Below are positions 50,040-62,336 of a stretch of DNA of 64,000 bases, in pieces. A program made the position numbers and the translations under genes. Source of the DNA: Hypholoma sublateritium FD-334 SS-4. Taxonomy: Eukaryota > Basidiomycota > Agaricomycetes > Agaricales > Strophariaceae. The stretch spans positions 341,203 to 405,202 of the forward strand of contig KN817527.1 in NCBI GenBank assembly GCA_000827495.1, read 5' to 3'. Below the pieces are notes generated by a model that saw only the letters and a program-made list of their open reading frames with translations, did no database searches and was not told where the DNA came from. Positions within the stretch are counted from its first letter, which is position 1; each line of letters starts with the position of its first letter.

Positions 50040-53000
50040 ATGTTAGAGGTGCAAGACGACGACACTTTTGGTATGTCGCGGCAGCCACCGTCAGAAACTG
50101 CAGACTAAGTTCGACAAGCTTGGGAGGAAGAAGCTGGCGACTCCCAGAGCGGCGAAGATAGCGAAGAGGAATCGTCGGAACAATCCGAGAGCGGAGACGA
50201 GGACCTGACGAAGGATGGAGCGGCGGCAGAGCAGGAAATCGAGGGTGATTTCGAGTAAATCCGTTTTCTTACCTTTATCACGAACTTTTCTTACACCGAC
50301 CAGCCGCCTTGTCAAGAACATCCGCCTTCGCGATGGTTCAACGTCCACCAATGCCAACGTATTGACCAAGGATTGGGACTTTGATATCGAAGAGCAGGAA
50401 GCCGAGTTCAAGGATGATTTACGCGCAGCATCTGGAATTGGCCGCAAACGGAGAAAGGTCAGCCAGTGCGCAGTTAACATCCGGCATATCTGAACTGATA
50501 TTCCCATAGAAGGGAGGACGTGCATCAGGCCCTGCTCTATCTCAGCAAGTCAAGGCTCTCATCGGCGATGGCAATCAAGCGTATGTCGACAATAATCTAC
50601 CGGAGGCCATACGCATCATGCAGGAGGTTATTCGGATTGAGCCACGCGCAGCGGCGGCATGGTCGGTGCTTGCGCAATGTTACGAAGACATGAAGGAAGA
50701 ACAAAAAGCGCTGCAGCTTCGGATAATGGCAGCCCATCTACGGCATGACGCAGACGAATGGGACCGTCTGGCACGCCAGTCGCGGTGAGTCGACCGCAGC
50801 GCGAGCAAACGCAATGCTGATATCTCACAGTGAGCACGGGTATAATCAACAGGCACTGTATTGCTACAGAAAAGTCTACAGCCTAGATCCCACCAATGTA
50901 GACGCCCTGTGGGACCGCGCCTCGCTCGCAAAAGAAATGGGCGACTTCCGCACCGCCCGCAGCGCGTTCATTGCTATCCTCAAGCGTTTCCCCCACGACC
51001 TCACCGTTCTGCGCGAACTGCACCCTATCCTCGTGGAACTGTCCGAGTTGCCCACATGCGCCGATCTCCTGCAGCAAGCCTTGGACCACTGCATGAAAAC
51101 ATTTCCATTCGGTCAAGGTGAAGACGGAGGGTTTACAAAAATGGACTTGCTTCTGCTCGCAGATCTGTACAACGCTCTGGGTGAACATGCCCATGCTGTT
51201 GACACTATTCGGCGTGGCACGCGCTGGCTCCAAGGTCGGGCAGATCAAAAATACTGGTGTTTGTGCGAAGACGATCGCGAATATGACCCGGAAGACTGGC
51301 CCCCTAGACCGATCCAGCCAGAAGGAAATACAGTGCATGCTGGAAACTACCTATTAAATACGAATTCACGCCACCGACTGGCTATCGCACGCATCAAGAT
51401 GGGGGACATTGAAGAGGGCATGGTACGCAGCCAAGTTTATGATCAACGTTGAGTTTCCTCAATTTTGCTCCAGCTACATGCGAACGCCGTTCTGTCGGAA
51501 GATGTCCTCGACTATTCAGTCTTGTTCGCCGAGATAGCTGATGCATATTTCGAGCGGGAGATGTACGCGGAAGCGAAGCCAATCTACGAGCTCCTTGGAG
51601 GAGATTCAGCCGTACGTTTTCATTAATTGAGATCTTTGACTATCCCTCACGTTATGTATTTAGACCAGCAGCATTTATATTCTTCTTCAAACTGCTGCAT
51701 GCATGCGCAACATCGATGAATTGCGCGACGCCGCGGACGTTTACGAACACAGTCAGTTCGTCCAATTGTATTCAACCCGCACCATTAATTCTCCGTTTAC
51801 AGTTCGACTGGCTGACCCCGCAAACAATGACGCCAAGATGAAGCTGGCCGAGATTTATGAAATAATGGGCGAGCCCCGAAAAGCGCTCGATCTCGTCTAT
51901 GAAGGTATGCAGCAGTTTCGTATCACGTGTTTCCACCTTAAATTGAGTGTATCCGCCAGTAATCGACTCGCGGAAGAAGCGAGGAAGGGGAAACGCTGCC
52001 ATGCAGACGGATGACACGGGTGATAGCATGCACACGTCGCTCTTCGCGGAGGACAAATCCACCAAGTCAAAGGCGAATGCCACTCGACCGAGGCTCACTC
52101 ATGCTCAGCTGCGCGAACTAGAGGCTGAGAAGGAGAAGGAGGTCGTGCGCGGGTACCGCAGGCAGAAGGAGCTCTGGCCGGCAGTCGTGGCCAATGACCC
52201 GGAAGCGGAGAGGGTGTGGCTCGTTGAAGCCGAAAAACTGGTGGACATGTTCCGCGAGACGCGAAATCTGTTTTTGACAAGTAGGGTGCGTGCACGCGAT
52301 CTGGAAGTTCAATTTTTTTTCTGACTCACTCGCGAAGGGCAATCCATTTAGGGGCATGTTCCCTCGGTCTCGGAGAAGGAGGCAGCAGGAGGAGACGGAA
52401 GCGGACGAGGATAGCATGGCATCTCGCCTGCAACTTGACATGGGTACGTTTTTCTGGTCGCTATCTTTATTGTTATACCTATTTTTGCGCAGAGCGCGAT
52501 ATCTTAGCTCGAAAATCTGCTAAAGGCGCTGACAAAGCTGGTGGAGTGAATGTCTTTCGCGGAATTGACTTCGATGATTGGTTGCGTTTGTTCATGCAGG
52601 TTAGACACGTTCTCTTCTCGAAAAGTTAGATGCTGAAATCATTGAGCAGTATTGCTTTACGTTAACGAAGCGCGGGGAATTTGACACAGCTGAGGAAATC
52701 CTTCGACACATCATGGTATCCAATGCGTATACAGTAAAAGAACGGCAAGACTCTATACGACTTGCCTTAATCAGTGGGTTTTGTTGACAAAATTACTCTG
52801 CCAATGGCTGAAGATGCTCTAGCTTGTGCCATCGTCGCAGAACGATTTGATACCGTCGTTGAACAGGCGCGGAAACTAGTCACACAACACCAATTCAATA
52901 ATGAGCCGTTGCGCATTCTCGTCGCCTCCCTGGCCAGCGGCCTGAAAACGACAGATGCATTCATCACTTCCACGCTCCAAAAGCATCTATTCCGCGAAAT

Positions 53001-53904
53001 GAAGCTCTCAGATACGGCCGTCAAGAATCCAGACACCCTCAAATGGAACAGTTTGAATAAGAGATATGCCCCGATAAATACGAGCAAAACGGCCGAGCCA
53101 GATGACGACGACGCGGACGACATCGCGCCTGAAAGTGAGCAGATTTCTTCCGCCACGAACAGCGCCGACAGGCCTGGCATTCCTACGCTACCGACGAAAG
53201 AAAACCCGGTCATCACCGCGATCTATGGACAAATATGCGTTGCGGCGAAGAGCTACCAAAGTGCTATTTGTGAGGCCTATCACCTCCCTCCAGTCCGTGT
53301 GCTTTATCGCACCAATGACTGACGTTTATGCATCACAGTCTACTTGCTCCATGCGTACGACTACTACCCGGACGATCCCATGATCTGCCTGTGCTTAGCA
53401 ATTGCCTCGGTGGGGCGGGCGATGCAGCGCCAGTCGGATAATCGGCACCATCTCGTCGTGCAGGTTGGTCACTCAACACCTCTGCGCATTTATTTTCGTG
53501 TGGGAAATTAGATTCTGATTATGAATAGGCTTTGGCGTTCTTATCCAAGTATCGGAAGCTTCGAGGTATTCAAGATATTGGCATGCGGGAAGTGGAATTC
53601 AACTTCGGCAGGATGTTCCATCAACTTGGTATGTTGAATTATTCAAGCGGTATATATCGTGCACTGAAAAAAGTATCGCAGGACTCTATTCCCATGCCGT
53701 GAAGCACTACGAACGTGTGCTCGATATGGCGGATAAAGGAGGGGTACGCTCTTGGGCCTCATTTTTTATGCCGTGAATTGACTGACATCTACGCAGGACG
53801 ATTTATTCGCACGCGAAGCAGCGTACAACCTATCCCTTATCCTTGTATTCACCGGCGCTCCCGCTCTAGCGGATACGCTATACCGACGATGGCTCTCAAT
53901 ATGA
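50040..53904 (+). CDS. TFC4: TFIIIC tau131-like TPR subunit
   Basis: A gene with many introns encoding a TPR-rich subunit of RNA polymerase III factor TFIIIC (yeast Tfc4/tau131, fission yeast Sfc4), which bridges promoter-bound TFIIIC to TFIIIB. The N terminus is acidic (EEEAGDSQSGEDSEEESSEQ), as in that family. The TPRs are GDGNQAYVDNNLPEAIRIMQ, AAAWSVLAQCYEDMKEEQKA, YNQQALYCYRKVYSLDP, DADEWDRLARQS and VDALWDRASLAKEMGDFRTA. Later come KMKLAEIYEIMGEPRKALDL, FRGIDFDDWLRLFMQYCFTL and, near the end, YSHAVKHYERVLDMADKGG and EAAYNLSLILVFTGAPALAD. The first join (TTTG to TTCGACAAG) and the second (GGTGATTTCGA to CCGCCTTGTC) are in frame. About 1,000 residues. The stop is TGA at 53902-53904. Confidence 0.85.
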
Positions 53905-54021
53905 TACACATTTGCCTCGATGATCAAAGAAGTTATTACATGGCGACAAATACACTGGAGATTACAACATGGATACGAAAGCATGGGCATGGTTCGGCGG
54001 GCGTAACAAATCTCCAACGAA

Positions 54022-54836
54022 TCACGTAGCATCGGCGACGGCCTCGCTAGTGGTGCGATTGTTGTGTGCCACGTACGTGGTAGCGCCGGTGCCGGGCGTC
54101 TGACGAACTTCGCTAGCGGCCACACGGTTGCTTGTGTAAGTGTCCTTGTTTTGGAAGAAGTTGACTGCGCTGGCTATGAGCGCGAACGTTGCCAAAATCC
54201 AACATATCCAGGAGAAAGCTTTGATGGCCGCTATAATGCGACACTCCTTGTACCCGCCACGGCACCACCACGTGTTCCTCCAAGTGTGCTGGGAAACCGA
54301 CATTCAACGTGAAGTTGAATTAAACAGTCGAAGAAAAGCGTACCGCTGTGATCGCGGCGCCGACAAGGAACATGATCCATATGATCCACATCATGGCGTG
54401 CTCCGCGAAGAAACCCTTGGCGCCTGTTCCAAAGCGAGAGAAGACGGCAGCAATGCTGTAGATGGTATGTGAATGTTCGCACTGGAGGAGGGAGAGTCAC
54501 GGCGGGGATACATACAGGAATAAGCTAAAGAGCAGGGCAAGGATACTGGTGACAAGTAGTTCCACAATTATGGGGTCTATGAGTATGTGTGCGTTAGAGC
54601 GAAGGCACTGGTCAAGCAGTCTGACAGATACGCACCATAGAAGTTAGAGTTGTTGGTGAGAATATCGCCGTTCGATAGGTGTTTGGTGTAGTTGATTCGA
54701 TATGCGGTTAATCCGAGTAGCGTAGTAGAGCATGCGAACTAGAAGTGCTGGCGTCAGATGCGAGAGGTTAGCGATGCGGATTGCGACTTGCCAAGCTGAT
54801 GTACAAAAACGCGCGGAGGGGTGTGCACGGATTCAT
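54022..54836 (-). CDS. MARVEL-like four-helix membrane protein
   Basis: Five exons, about 180 residues. Helix 1 is ALFYI-type in CTPLRAFLYISLFACSTTLL, followed by a loop with NNSN (possible glycosylation). Helix 2 is IIVELLVTSILALLFSLFLI, helix 3 MMWIIWIMFLVGAAITA, and helix 4 ECRIIAAIKAFSWICWILAT. A hydrophilic tail follows (TYTSNRVAASEVRQTPGTG). This four-helix layout with C-terminal polar tail fits MARVEL-domain membrane proteins. The first intron (54739-54791) has a GC donor (GCAAGT); others are GT-AG. The last helix resembles the decayed exons at 5.9-11 kb, giving the family link for that region. Function is unknown; such proteins often act in membrane organisation. Confidence 0.7.
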
Positions 54837-54920
54837 TTTGCAGAGAGAGTGTCGAGAACGACGATTTCCTGTGGATGGGGGGAGTGATGTACACAGACCA
54901 AAAGAATTAGCATAAAACGT

Positions 54921-54928
54921 CTTATATA
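54921..54928 (-). promoter_or_regulatory. TATA box of MARVEL-like gene
   Basis: TATATAAG on the minus strand, 85 bp upstream of the ATG at 54836. Confidence 0.4.
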
Positions 54929-56362
54929 TTGATTCGGATACCCCACTATGTTTCAGTAAATCTGGACACTGTGGCTCTAGTACGAAACGGAATGACATAC
55001 TTCAAGAGCAATCGGCGGTGTTGAAATCAGGAGGGGAGAGAGCAGATAGCGCTCTTCATTGGTCCCATAACAGACACGAGTCAAAATACTCGAAATGCAC
55101 TACATCTTCGACGTACGATTCGACGGCCTGCAGTTATCGATCCAAACTTCAGAGTATTCAGTCGTAACTGGAACATTTGACGGAGAATCTAAAAATAGAT
55201 TACCTTCGAGCGACGATGGGGCTGAACTCACCAGCCTGAGGCATTGTTTGACATTCAGACCATCAGCTTGATCAGAGCGAGATTGTATGGAGGAGGAGTA
55301 TACTATATCCCCTTTACCGATAGTTTCACTCAGTCTCAAAATGTATCACATACAGTCCCCTTTTCCGACGTCATGACTAGATGTATTACATAAATACCGG
55401 ATATAGAACAGAATTTTCTACTTACGGACATTTACAGTTTTACAGAAAACGAGGGGCTGATTATCGAAGTCGAGTGAACGATATGAATCAGCAGTCAAGC
55501 TCGTCGCCGACGACGGCCGTTGGGATCCAGATTTCCGCCGACACCGACTGAGCTGCGCTCGTTATCATCAGACTGCCAGAGTTAGCCATCGTAATCAAAA
55601 TTGTAATGGAGGAAACCTATACTTTTCCGTACGTCATCCCTCTGGATAGCTATCCATCTTTGAGGCAATGCGACGCGTGAAGTTATTTACTTGTCTGAAG
55701 TCCTAGTTGACCCTTTTCTTGCTGGGGCAGTTTTTCTCCAGGAAGGGATAGCCGTGTTCAAAATAAAGCTGACCTGGTTAGTGGTACATCCCTGATTATA
55801 AAATACGCTGGACAATCTTTGTAAAACATCATCCTTTGGGCTTGATCGATTGATCCTCTCTGGAAAATTTGATGGTAGAGGCATTCGCACCGACGAAATC
55901 CGCGCCGCAGAGAGTTCGAAAGATATTTCTTTAGAAAGTGGCTGCGCTTGGGCCCAAAATTATGTTAAAGCAAAGCGTGTAATTCATTGCCTGCCAGTGG
56001 CTCGCAGCTCGGTGGCCGCGAACAAAGCACTGGTTGAGATTTTCGCATCATATTCCCTAATTAAGCAATGCAATATACAGAGGCCCACGAATTTGTTTGT
56101 ATTTGCTTTCTTTGCTTTCCCCATAAACGGGAAGGCCAAATTTGGATCGCGACAAGCAAATCTCTGTATGAAAAAATTCGAGGAAGTGCTAGGGCTACGA
56201 CAAAGGGAGCCAGATATACACATCACATATTCTGCAGTCCACAGTATTTGTGCTACGAATTTGGAGCCGGGCCCATCAGACACGTGCGAAAAGCGCAAAA
56301 ACGCGGTGTCGTGACTGCCACAGTTCGAGAAATATGGCACGCACACGCTTGGGATCTCCTGG

Positions 56363-56370
56363 TATATAAG
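56363..56370 (+). promoter_or_regulatory. TATA box of two-finger C2H2 gene
   Basis: TATATAAG lies 69 bp upstream of the ATG at 56439. Confidence 0.5.
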
Positions 56371-56438
56371 TGCGGCCACCTGGACGTGATTCAAAGCATC
56401 CCCAGTCCTACAAATCTTGGGGCGCCCTCTCACTTACC

Positions 56439-57647
56439 ATGGAGTCCTTCGACTTTATATTTTCTAAACCTCAGGAAGATCGCAACACCTTCCTCAAGGA
56501 GCAGCAGTACGGCGTTGATGTGTCTGCATCCGACGGGTATTTATCGCTTCAAATGGTCTATTCTGGTTAAAAACTGAAGTATTCTCATAGTCTCGTGCCA
56601 CTTCCAGCAGTGGCGACTCACTCCACAGATTATGAGTATAGTCGCTTCTCTGGGTATGTCAGCTACTGCTATTCTTTGAGAGATTTCGTCTTACTCGTAT
56701 CCAGGGAGATCTCGGCATCATACGCGACGACAATCAACGAGTTGGGCGTCTATGCCACCAACGAGTACAGCTCTCAGCCTGGAGGACCGTCTCTATCGGA
56801 TTGGATCGACGAGTCGTTATTCAGCGATGCCGGTGTCACGGTGAATCCTCCCCAACAGAGCTTCTCTCATAACGGTTTCGACATCATGGGAGAGACTCTA
56901 TATCAGAATTCAGATTTCAGTCTATCTACGGGAGACGTTCGACGTCATATCGCGGCATCGGATATATGGGACGGAGAAGGCATCTTCCACGACGTACAGG
57001 CCGCCATGCTTCCCTTGTGTGGCCTTCCATCCCGTGTCGAAGTCGGTACTTCCAGCATGCCTGCATCTATCCACCAAGAGTGTGATTCATTGCCTTCGTA
57101 TTCCTTCTGCACTTCCCCAGATATTCCTACGGTACCACACAATGCTGTTGCGAGCTCCTCTACCCACCTATTGTCCGACCAGACAGCGCCGAGAAAATCA
57201 CTCAAACGGTCAAGGGAATCCGAATGTTCTACTCCCAGTTTGACATCGGCGTACTCGTCTTCATCTTCGTTGACATCCCCTACCTCTTTCGCAGACGAAG
57301 ATACCAGCTACAGCGATACGAAGGAGCGACCAGCGAAACGGATGCGTCGTCGGCAGAGATCGAGTATTACCGGCGAGCGCGAGAGGATTCCGTGTCAGGA
57401 CCCTAAGTGCAAGTTCAGTGCAAATTCATCCGGAGACCTCAAGCGACACATGCAGTCGCTCCAGCACCAAGTTGCAAGCTTCCCGTGTCTGATCGCTGGC
57501 TGCAAAAAGGTGTTCACGCGCGAGGATGCACTCAAGCGGCACATGCAGACAGTCATTCACCCACGGAATTGTGAAGCGCCCGCACTCATGGGATCTGCGT
57601 CTGCGGCGAAGAAGGACAAGAAGAGCCAACGAAAGGGCAGGAAGTAG
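56439..57647 (+). CDS. C2H2 zinc-finger protein (two fingers, C-terminal)
   Basis: Three exons: 56439-56565, 56608-56653 and 56705-57647, 371 residues. All joins are in frame (VYS-AVATHSTDY; SRFSG-EISASYA). The N-terminal two-thirds is acidic and Ser/Thr-rich (LSDWIDESLFSDAG, DIWDGEGIFHDVQ), like an activation domain. A basic stretch (KERPAKRMRRRQRSS) is a likely nuclear localisation signal. Finger 1 is IPCQDPKCKFSANSSGDLKR with HMQSLQHQ completing the His pair (unusual spacing); finger 2 is FPCLIAGCKKVFTREDALKR followed by HMQTVIHP. The C terminus is lysine-rich. A DNA-binding transcription factor role is inferred. The in-frame ATG at 56595 on the track would miss the first exon. Confidence 0.75.
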
Positions 57648-58241
57648 TGCGCTTCAATATCTCACAATTTTTCTTCTGACTGGGTTCTGTTTTCGCATCA
57701 TCTATCTCGAATCAATTCTACCGTTCCTGTTGTTATGTCACTACACTCGCATCTTTGTATTATACATAACTATTACATGCGTATTATCGCCGTACTACAT
57801 ATATTTTAGTTGTATTTATAAATAGTAAATCCCGCACAGTTCAAGTATAGATGAGTGCGTGCGACTGAGGCCTGCAGCGAGGAACTGGTGCTGTACGACA
57901 CCGTCAATGCCGCTCCACAATTACCTACTCACCAAGGACAGTGGGGCGCATCTGGTATTGCGGGGAATAGAGGGGCGGAGTAGATATCTATGGCGGTCGC
58001 GAGTCACACTCCCATCTCGCACTGGCACAGAACAGCCTAAAACTGGTACTGGACAAGTAGAAGTTATGGGAAGTCAAGTCTGTTCAATACATCTTTGTAC
58101 ACTTATGACCTCGATAGTAATATTATAATACATTTCCCTTAGTATTCAGAGCCGATGAAGTTACATCGACATACAGGTTGTTCCAGCCAAGCGTTCTCGG
58201 AAAGTCATCAAAAACACTCCACTTCACAATCACATCAAAGT
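57648..58241. other. Intergenic, 3' of C2H2 gene
   Basis: AT-rich with a possible 3' UTR and polyadenylation region of the C2H2 gene (57650-57850). No gene recognised. Confidence 0.4.
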
Positions 58242-58326
58242 CACATCTGTTTGCTACATTCGAAATCCACATCAAATGATAGGAAGTCAGGAATGTAGCA
58301 AAGAGAAGCGACCTCGAAAAGAGGAT
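58242..58326 (-). repeat. Conserved 3' hairpins flanking U2 copy 2
   Basis: On the minus strand, CCTC-TTTTC-GAGG is followed by a perfect 12-bp stem TTTGCTACATTC...GAATGTAGCAAA, the same structure as after copy 1. Similarity to copy 1 stops at about GATGTGA, 58244-58242. Confidence 0.55.
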
Positions 58327-58517
58327 CCCCCGACGACACAGGCCGGTAGTGCAGCAGCAAGGTCATCGCGTCCCCAGGGTGCAAGCAGAGCCCGGGGAAC
58401 TGGGGCGGCAAAAATAATATAACCAGGAATGGAGGCGGTGCCTCCATAATAGCGGTTAAACTATTAAGAACAGATACTACACTTGATCTAAGCCAAAAGG
58501 CCAGAGTGGTAGAGAAT
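58327..58517 (-). ncRNA. U2: U2 spliceosomal snRNA, copy 2
   Basis: Same U2 landmarks as copy 1 in the opposite orientation: ATTCTCTACCACTCTGGCCT at the 5' end, TTTTGGCTTAGATCAAGTGT with GTAGTA, GGAGGC-ACC-GCCTCC stem IIb, and ATTTTTG Sm-type site. The stem III region is more regularly paired here (CCCCAG...CTGGGG), and the downstream 12-bp hairpin is perfect, so this copy looks at least as functional as copy 1. A TATATAA element on the minus strand lies about 25 bp upstream (about 58540). The open frame across 58241-58447 is a by-product of the RNA gene. Confidence 0.9.
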
Positions 58518-58957
58518 CAAGGACGAGCGGCCGAGGGTTATATAGGTAGGGCGGATGTGCGCACGGGCCTTTTGATGGTTCTTACGGTGATGGCCGTGAG
58601 ACGGCAAACGCCGGCAAAGATTCGCATTGTCAATTTGGACGATTGTCCTTTTTCGACATTCCACACGACCTGTAGCTCTGCTTCTGCAAGTTCTCCGCCT
58701 CAATCCATTCATCATTCAACTTGTACCATTCATTGGGCATGCATATTTATTTTTAATGAAAGCAATTTACCAATCGGCGGTATAGATAATACAGTACTTA
58801 TTAAACGCGTCCTGCACTGGGCCAGATCCTGGGTGTGGGAGGTAATTTTGGAAGCAAATCTAATCGATGTCACTCAGCTGAGCGATCCTAGGTGGTCCAA
58901 CCTTTCTCAACGTCCTTTTCATTTCTGGTACACACCAAAAGTTTCCAAAACCTCAGA
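58518..58957. other. Intergenic with U2 copy 2 promoter
   Basis: Holds the TATA box of U2 copy 2 (minus strand near 58540). The overlapping plus-strand frame 58506-59009 has no recognisable content, and no other gene is seen before the MYND gene start at 58958. Confidence 0.4.
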
Positions 58958-60218
58958 ATGCCGGCCGACATCGTTGAAACCACCGTCATGGGCGACTTCA
59001 CTTTCGTGAAGGCTGTAACACCGCCGGATGGATACAACACATCGTCAGACGGGCCATCTATCCCGGCGAAGGATATTAAGGCCTACCGCGAATCGCTAAT
59101 AATCGCGTGCTCGTTCTGTCACAAGTCGTTTAGGTACAAACTCGTCTGTGCCAAGGTATGCCTCGAGCGTGAATATTTCTAAATCGGATCTGATCTGTCG
59201 CAGTGTAAGGTCGCTGCATATTGCTCCAAAGAGGTGCGGCTCGAAGATCTGTTGTTTGATATTCTATCACTGATTATAGGTTCATCGTCATGTTTATCCA
59301 TCTATTGTTTCGCCTTCCAATACTGTAGTGTCAAAAGAAGCAATGGTGTGCTGATCCGCTTTTCTCTTCCATATAATTTCCCTAATGCTAGAAAGGCCAT
59401 TACACAAATTTGTGTGCCAGGAATCGAAGGCCGCTGCAAAGCTCAAGCTCGTCACCACCCTTATGTCCATCCCAAGGTTTGAGTTGACCCTCATGTCCAC
59501 ATTCGCCTTCACCTTCGGCCTCCACAAAAAAATGATTCTCGACCGACCGCTAATAATGCAATGCGATCTGGCGGTTGATGCGGCAGACATGTCCATTATT
59601 TTCAGTCTTACGTCTGGAAAGCAGACGCCGGACGACTATCCGGACGGAGTCGAGGGCATGCTTCAGCTCAAGTGGTTTTCCCCCCTTGACCCGGCTGTGG
59701 TTATTGACCCTGGTCGGCGGAAGATATGGGAGGAGGCGCGCGCGAAGAACCACGTTAAACGCCGTGCACCAATTGGTAAATATGTCACTGGACTGATAGA
59801 CTTCCACATGGAGGGCACAGACCAAGTCATCACGATGCCCTTGAACATCGCCGACCAGGCAATTGCACTCAGCCGTATGGTAGCTGGAGGGGTATGTGCA
59901 CAGGACCCAGTGCTTCGGCATGAGATAAACGTTCCGTTCAGTCCACGTGTGGCCATTGGGTTAGTGAATGGGTTCTATCTTCACTCTGAACACATATCAC
60001 TCATTCTTTACACCCCCAGAACGATGGATATGATTATTCGCGACGACAAGAAGAACCATCTCAGATTACGAACGCATATGCCGAAAGAGGCGCTCTACAA
60101 GTACGTGGGGAACAACATAAATGAACACGATTTAGATATGTTGCCTACAACAACGTACGCAACGAAAGACGGGAAAAGAATCAAAACCGCGGTGCCGCGT
60201 CTCAATGGCCCGTACTAG
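58958..60218 (+). CDS. MYND zinc-finger protein, + copy
   Basis: Four exons: 58958-59155, 59204-59233, 59329-59345 and 59396-60218, 355 residues, all joins in frame. The MYND finger is spread over the exons as CSFCHKSFRYKLVCAKCKVA, then AYCSKECQKKQWPLHKFVCQ, with the C-x2-C...C-x2-C...C-x3-C...H-x3-C ligands present; the acceptor that keeps the Trp codon is TAGAAAG at 59395. The C-terminal 270 residues are a conserved but unnamed region (DAADMSIIFSLTSGKQTPDD, YPDGVEGMLQLKWF, RPLHKF-type). MYND fingers bind proline-rich partner peptides, so a regulatory protein-protein role is inferred. An alternative 48-nt in-frame intron (donor GTTCTA near 59968, acceptor CCCCCAG near 60019) is possible. Confidence 0.75.
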
Positions 60219-60833
60219 CACGCTGTGCCATGTAATACTACTTCCTGTTAAATCACTTCCAGGCTACTTCGGTCTGTCTGCGCGCACGCTAGTAACATAT
60301 GCGAAGAACAATTGCATTTGAATCTGAAGGTTGAAGCTGAAGGTTGAACGTTGAACGTTGAACGTTGATGCATGATGGCTGCAGTGTCACGGTTGCGGGG
60401 ACCCCAAGGAGTCGAATCAGATGGAGAATGCCGAGCGGACTTGAATTGGAGGATCGCACGTCAACGCAACCGTCAACGTCGGTGTCCGTCTTGCCGCCTC
60501 CGAGTCGGACGCGTCCTTGAGCCGGATAAGCTCATGTCGTGAGTGGTACAGATCGCATACTTTCATACTTCCAAACTACGACCTTTTACGGCAATACTTC
60601 CACTCTCAATCTTCCGACTAAAATCACGAAGACTCATCTTCAACTTTCAACACGGGTGACAGAATACAATTTATAACAGACGTGCCACGCCACGAGAAGA
60701 CGAACATCTCCCTGCACTTATAATTAAACTGTTCACATTTGCGGCAGGTAATCATTTACTACTGCCACCACTTGACCAATTCCTTCAAGCCACCTGGCAC
60801 GAGAGGAATGTGTGTTTTCTTCCCGGTCTCCCC
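60219..60833. other. Intergenic with short tandem repeat
   Basis: GGTTGAA/CGTTGAA tandem units run at 60330-60367. No gene recognised before the ATG at 60834. Confidence 0.4.
60330..60367 (+). repeat. GTTGAAC short tandem repeat
   Basis: About five units of the type GGTTGAA/CGTTGAA, ending ATGCATGATGG. Related AACGTTCAACGTT motifs occur near 7551 and at 19455-19474. Confidence 0.45.
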
Positions 60834-61979
60834 ATGTTCCTTCACCCCCTCATCGCCCAGCTCGCCCAGCTCATCGGTGCGCCGCCCGTTGACGAGCTTC
60901 CCCTGACACCCACCGGGTTCCTCGTCGTATCGCCTAACCTCGACGCGCTCGTCACCTGCCTCGACACGTTCACCGTTCCACACGACTACTACAGGCCGCT
61001 GACATACGCCCTCGCACAACCTACGTCTGCACAGCAGGCTGTATTCTGTGATGCTGTACATGCCCTTTTAACTGTCGATGACGACTGCGCGGCGGGCCAA
61101 GTCTCGTCGGCCCTCGTGGGCCTATACGCGTTCGCGCCGTTTCGCGATCACTGCGTTCTTTTCGAGACGACATCAAAGTGCGGGACCTACGCGAAGGGCT
61201 GTGGATTTGCTATTGCGCTTGCGCGCGCGTCGAGCGTGCAGTGGATACTGTATGTGTCTGCGCCGCACTCAGCTTATGATCTCGGTACGGTGGAGCAGGC
61301 GGCCGCTGTTTATGAGGGTTCAGGCGGGCGCAGCTTGCTCGTGGCGGGGCAGAAGCGGACGGCGTTCCTCGCCTCGTCGCCGGAGGGCGTACTGTATGAC
61401 TGACCCCGCGTACAACGATGTATGTCAGCTTTCTTCTCGCTGCGTGCCTATTTTGACGACACGTGCACAGCAAGAGCCATTCTTCGACGCGAGCGCCGCG
61501 CTCTACGCGTGGCAGCACGCACAGTCGATTGGCTGCGTGCGCCTTCCTGCAGCTGCACGGAATGGGCGCAGCGACGTGCCAGAGTGACGCAGTTTCCATC
61601 TCGGCAGGCCTCAGTGCCTGTCTTGTTCTATCCGACCCCAAACTGGCTGACCATAAGATATATTTACGCGCCGCTCCTCCGTACAGCCAACTCCACCGCC
61701 GCGCTCCCACTATACATAAACACCATCCACCCTCCCACGCGCCTCGTCGCCGCCATCTCGACTGTGTTCCCAAACGCAAAGATATCGACGCCTGCGACAT
61801 CGCGCTGCGGGCTCACGGCGATGCAGAATGTTGTCGGGCGCACGGCGAATGGCGTCCACCACTCACAGGTGTGCGGACAGCCCGCGCGCGTACGTGAGGT
61901 CGAATGGACGTGGCTCCACGTGGAGCAGTCGAGTGCGATGCGCGACAGGGGGTATACGGAGTGTGGGTTGATTCGGTGA
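60834..61979 (+). pseudogene. Unknown protein gene, frame-disrupted
   Basis: The start (ATG 60834) and first 190 codons read cleanly: LTPTGFLVVSPNLDALVTCL, VGLYAFAPFRDHCVLFETTS, KCGTYAKGCGFAIALARASS and AYDLGTVEQAAAVYEGSGGR. The frame then stops at 61401. Protein-like blocks continue in other frames: QEPFFDASAALYAWQHAQS (about 61468-61530), CAFLQLHGMGAATCQSDAVS (about 61540-61600) and PNAKISTPATSRCGLTAMQN to VEWTWLHVEQSSAMRD (61770-61979). Some changes could be short introns; the shift between 61530 and 61545 has no plausible splice pair, so it looks like a 1-nt indel. The family is unrecognised. It lies between the two inverted MYND copies. Confidence 0.45.
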
Positions 61980-62336
61980 AGGCGGCCGTGGATCCAGTGC
62001 CGGTGGTGGGTGCCGGGGAGAAACTTGAAGGGGAGAGCAGGAGGGAAGTACGGTGGTCGGGGACGCAGAACACCGTGTGACGCCCGCAGCGTGGAGCGCG
62101 TGGGTGCTGTTTGCGCACTACTATGCGCTGCGTTAAGCGCGCGGTGTGTATGGTAATGCGTGTTCTATGTATTATAAGGCTATATCAATATCTGTAATGC
62201 GTATGGAGAGTCGATCTTTGTGCTTGAGTCGAAATGATTGGGTAGCAGCCCTAGCATTGTTTACAGATACGATAGCAACGAGTTATGAACATTTGAATAC
62301 CTATCGTACAGAGAAAAACAAAAGACGCCAAAAACT
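61980..62336. other. Intergenic between unknown gene and MYND - copy
   Basis: Short; no feature supported. The minus-strand frame at 62118-61813 overlaps the antisense of the preceding gene and is treated as a shadow. Confidence 0.35.

Larger units (their letters stand above)
54837..56438. other. Intergenic with promoter elements, no clear gene
   Basis: The minus-strand TATATAAG at 54928-54921 fits a promoter for the MARVEL-like gene. Frames at 55095-55274 (+) and 55100-55339 (-) and larger overlapping frames at 55850-56577 show no recognisable domain. The longer ones overlap the C2H2 gene's start. Confidence 0.35.

Noticed and set aside
58241..58447. 68-residue minus-strand ORF (MEAPPPFLVILFLPPQ...)
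   Set aside because: Lies within U2 snRNA copy 2 and its 3' hairpin; no protein-like features beyond chance.
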